A stretch of 7,251 nucleotides of DNA from Rhodothermaceae bacterium (GTDB lineage: Bacteria > Bacteroidota > Rhodothermia > Rhodothermales > Rubricoccaceae). Shown piece after piece: positions 5,441 to 7,251 of the stretch. Within the stretch, counting starts at the first letter, position 1, and every line of letters begins with the position of its first letter. Location of the stretch: NCBI GenBank assembly GCA_013003465.1, contig JABDIZ010000181.1, forward strand, positions 1-7,251. Reading direction: 5' to 3'. Below the pieces are notes generated by a model. That model had not been told where the DNA came from. It made no database searches and was given only the letters and a program-made list of their open reading frames with translations. Position numbers and translations under genes: made by a program.

Positions 5441-6754
5441 TCACTCGGTCCGATACCGATCTGGAAGGCCCTCCCGAAGAATGGTCTCCATCGCCTCCAC
5501 GAAGCGGTCCAACTCTTCGAGCGTGGTGTACACGTTCGGGGTGATCCGATTGCCTTCGAACTCGGCGTGCTTGATGGGCGTGATGATGATCCGGTGGGTG
5601 TCCCACAGGTAGCGGCCGATCGCTCCCGAGTCGATCCCCTCGATTTGGACGGTGCCGATGCCGCAGGACAGGCCGGGCCGTCGGCTGGTGTGCAGGACCA
5701 CCCGGTCGTGCGCCAGTAAGGGCTCGGCCCAGTAGTTGAACAGGTAGCGGAGCCGCTCTTCTTTCCGCTTCGGACCAATCCCCTCGTGGAACGTCAGGGC
5801 GTCGGCGATGGCCAGGTGGTTCGCAGCCGGGTGCGTCCCGATCTCCTCGAACTTGCGGATGTCGTCGTCCTGGGCCTCGGCGGCGGCCATCATGGGCCAG
5901 AGCTCCCGGATCTTCTCTTTGCGGACGTACAGCATGCCCGTTCCGTGCGGGGCATAAAGCCATTTGTGCAGGCTGGTCGCGTAGTAGTCGCAATCGAGGT
6001 CGTCGAGCGTGAAATCCCAATGGGCGAAGGAGTGCGCGCCGTCTACGATGACGGGGATGCCGTAATTGCGCGCCATCTGCACGACGCGCTTGACCGGCAG
6101 GATCTGCCCCGTGATGTTCACGATGTGGCACATCAGGATGACCTTCGTCCGGGGCGTGATGTGCTGCTCGAACAGGGCCACGACGTCGTCCTCGTCCTCG
6201 GCCGGGATGGGCAGGGCGAACTGTTTCATGACGATGCCCTCCCTCCGCTCGCGCTGGCGGAAGGTGGTCAGCATGCGCCCGTAGTCGTGCGTCGTCGTGA
6301 GCACCTCGTCGCCTGGGGCCAGGTCGATGCCGAGCTGGCAAATCTGCAGCCCCTCCGATGCATTCCTGACGATGGCAATCTCCTCTGGATCGCAGCGGAA
6401 GGCGCGGGCGAGCCGTTGTCGGGTCCCCTCCTTCTGCGGCTCGAGGATCCGCCACATCGTATACACCGGCGCCTCGTTGGAATAGTCGAGATGCCGCTTC
6501 ATGGCCTCCTGGACGGCAGCCGGGGCCGGGCTCACACCTCCGTTGTTCAGATTGACCAGGGATCGGTCGACCGTAAACGCCTGCTGGATGTCCCGCCAGA
6601 AGTCCTCATCGCGCGCAGCTTCCTCCGGCGATCCGGTGTACTGGGCCAGTGTGTCGAGGAGGCCGGGAAGAGAGGCCGGCTTCAACGAAGCGATCGCCAC
6701 GGATGCGGCAGCAGGGCCGCCCACGGCGCCAAGAAACTGTCTTCTGGAGTACAT
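5441..6754 (-). CDS. Tat-exported class V aminotransferase-fold PLP enzyme (isopenicillin N epimerase / cysteine desulfurase-like)
   Basis: This 437-residue protein is a fold-type I PLP enzyme of aminotransferase class V. It starts with a textbook twin-arginine signal, SRRQFLG (3-9), followed by a weakly hydrophobic Ala/Gly-rich stretch to about residue 26. Tat export fits an enzyme that must bind its cofactor before translocation. Visible landmarks are LNNGGVSPAP (69-78), RNASEGL for phosphate binding (130-136), THDYGRM (155-161), VDGAHS with Asp238 expected to bind the pyridine nitrogen and His241 nearby (237-242), SLHKW with Schiff-base Lys264 (261-265), and NRITPNVYTT with Arg403 in the usual carboxylate-binding position (402-411). 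Family members include epimerases, desulfurases, lyases and transaminases, and the reaction cannot be chosen from sequence. No Shine-Dalgarno precedes the ATG. The gene diverges from a RidA lipoprotein gene 129 nt away, which suggests that it forms an enamine or imine intermediate outside the cytoplasm. Confidence 0.94.
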   Translation of the reverse strand: MYSRRQFLGAVGGPAAASVAIASLKPASLPGLLDTLAQYTGSPEEAARDEDFWRDIQQAFTVDRSLVNLNNGGVSPAPAAVQEAMKRHLDYSNEAPVYTMWRILEPQKEGTRQRLARAFRCDPEEIAIVRNASEGLQICQLGIDLAPGDEVLTTTHDYGRMLTTFRQRERREGIVMKQFALPIPAEDEDDVVALFEQHITPRTKVILMCHIVNITGQILPVKRVVQMARNYGIPVIVDGAHSFAHWDFTLDDLDCDYYATSLHKWLYAPHGTGMLYVRKEKIRELWPMMAAAEAQDDDIRKFEEIGTHPAANHLAIADALTFHEGIGPKRKEERLRYLFNYWAEPLLAHDRVVLHTSRRPGLSCGIGTVQIEGIDSGAIGRYLWDTHRIIITPIKHAEFEGNRITPNVYTTLEELDRFVEAMETILREGLPDRYRTE

Positions 6755-6883
6755 AGCGACGGACGGAAAGTCGACGGCCTAAGCGCACACAAGGTAAGCG
6801 GCTGGGGCCAATGCCCGTCGCAAGACCGTGCCCTCCACGTACCTTGACGGCCCACTGACTCCATAGCCTGCCCGCTCGCCGTC
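6755..6883. promoter_or_regulatory. Divergent intergenic region between PLP enzyme and RidA lipoprotein
   Basis: This 129-nt stretch must contain 5' signals for both divergent genes unless one is driven from farther away. A TACCTTG on the minus strand (near 6790) loosely recalls the Bacteroidota -7 element, and TTGACG at 6844-6849 (+) recalls a -35. Neither has a partner at correct spacing. I therefore name the region without assigning exact promoters. Confidence 0.35.
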
Positions 6884-7251
6884 GTGTCTCGCTCGTTCTG
6901 GATGGCCCTGCTCTGCCCGATCCTGTTGGTGTCGGCCTGCGCGCCGGAGGAACGACCGGCGGACGTGTCACCGCCCGATCCCCCGTCCGTTGACTACCTG
7001 AGGGCCGACACGACTTCGTCCTTCCCGTTTTCGGATGCCGTGCGGGTGGGGTCCATGCTGTACTTGTCCGGCCAGATCGGCACGGACAACACGGGGGCGC
7101 TCGTGGCGGGCGGGATTGCGGCCGAGACGCGGCAGACCATGGAGAACATCAAGGCGGTGCTGGAGCGCAACGGGTCGTCGCTCGACGACGTGGTGAAGTG
7201 CACGGTGATGGTGGAGAACATTGAGCAGTGGGGCGACGTGAACGCGGTCTA
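6884..7251 (+). CDS. RidA (YjgF/YER057c/UK114) family lipoprotein, 3' end outside the window
   Basis: RidA proteins are trimeric deaminases that hydrolyse 2-aminoacrylate and other enamine/imine by-products of PLP enzymes, normally in the cytoplasm. Only 122 codons are in the window. Residues 1-19 form a lipoprotein signal: MSRSFW, a hydrophobic stretch, and lipobox LVSAC with Cys19 as the lipidated residue. Ala at +2 suggests outer-membrane sorting by the E. coli rule. A Pro-rich linker (about 20-36) leads to the RidA core: FPFSDAVRVGSMLYLSGQIG (47-66), ETRQTMENIKAVLE (81-94), SSLDDVVKCTVMV (98-110) and the start of the WGDVNAVY segment. The conserved catalytic arginine of active RidA lies beyond the window, so activity cannot be judged. 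The GTG start is chosen because it supplies the basic n-region (Arg3); ATG at 6902 would lose it. No Shine-Dalgarno is seen. Confidence 0.92.
   Translation, partial: MSRSFWMALLCPILLVSACAPEERPADVSPPDPPSVDYLRADTTSSFPFSDAVRVGSMLYLSGQIGTDNTGALVAGGIAAETRQTMENIKAVLERNGSSLDDVVKCTVMVENIEQWGDVNAV

Noticed and set aside
2220..5460. The deacetylase and the PLP enzyme both end in Tyr-Arg-Thr-Glu
   Set aside because: Four residues shared at the C-terminus of two unrelated proteins; the DNA differs at several positions and no sorting signal of this type is known to me. Most likely coincidence.
5786..6847. Long plus-strand open frame (353 codons) antisense to the PLP enzyme
   Set aside because: The translation has no family character and mirrors the codon pattern of the real gene, as expected in GC-rich DNA; the minus strand has clear PLP motifs.

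Overview
The window is GC-rich, densely coding DNA with seven genes: five complete on the minus strand and two plus-strand genes that run off the window edges. The high GC, the many predicted exported proteins (Sec, Tat and lipoprotein signals), the YfdC-like FNT transporter and the scarcity of strong Shine-Dalgarno sites would fit a GC-rich member of the Bacteroidota/Rhodothermota or another GC-rich Gram-negative. This is an inference from general character only, because no taxonomic marker gene is present.

Layout. Positions 3-1037 (+): a peptidase S66 LD-carboxypeptidase whose frame is open to the left edge. It converges on an FNT-family channel (1034-2167, -), and the two stop codons overlap. 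Upstream of the FNT gene on the same strand lies a secreted NodB-type polysaccharide deacetylase (2220-3173, -), 52 nt away. After a 182-nt gap come two unrecognised genes that overlap as ATGA: an exported protein of 440 residues (3356-4678, -) and, upstream of it, a 155-residue acidic protein without a signal peptide (4675-5142, -). A nearly 300-nt gene-free stretch, holding a perfect 24-bp palindrome, separates these from a Tat-exported class V PLP enzyme (5441-6754, -). Across a 129-nt divergent intergenic region from the PLP enzyme, a RidA-family lipoprotein begins (6884 onward, +) and is cut off by the right edge.

How the genes may work together. The best functional link is at the right end. 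RidA proteins hydrolyse reactive enamine/imine products of PLP enzymes, and here both the PLP enzyme and the RidA protein carry export signals of their own, suggesting an extracytoplasmic pair. The left half has a cell-envelope flavour: a peptidoglycan-type LD-carboxypeptidase and a secreted carbohydrate deacetylase. Gene order alone does not prove a shared pathway. The coupled unknown pair in the middle is almost certainly made together, but its role cannot be read from sequence.
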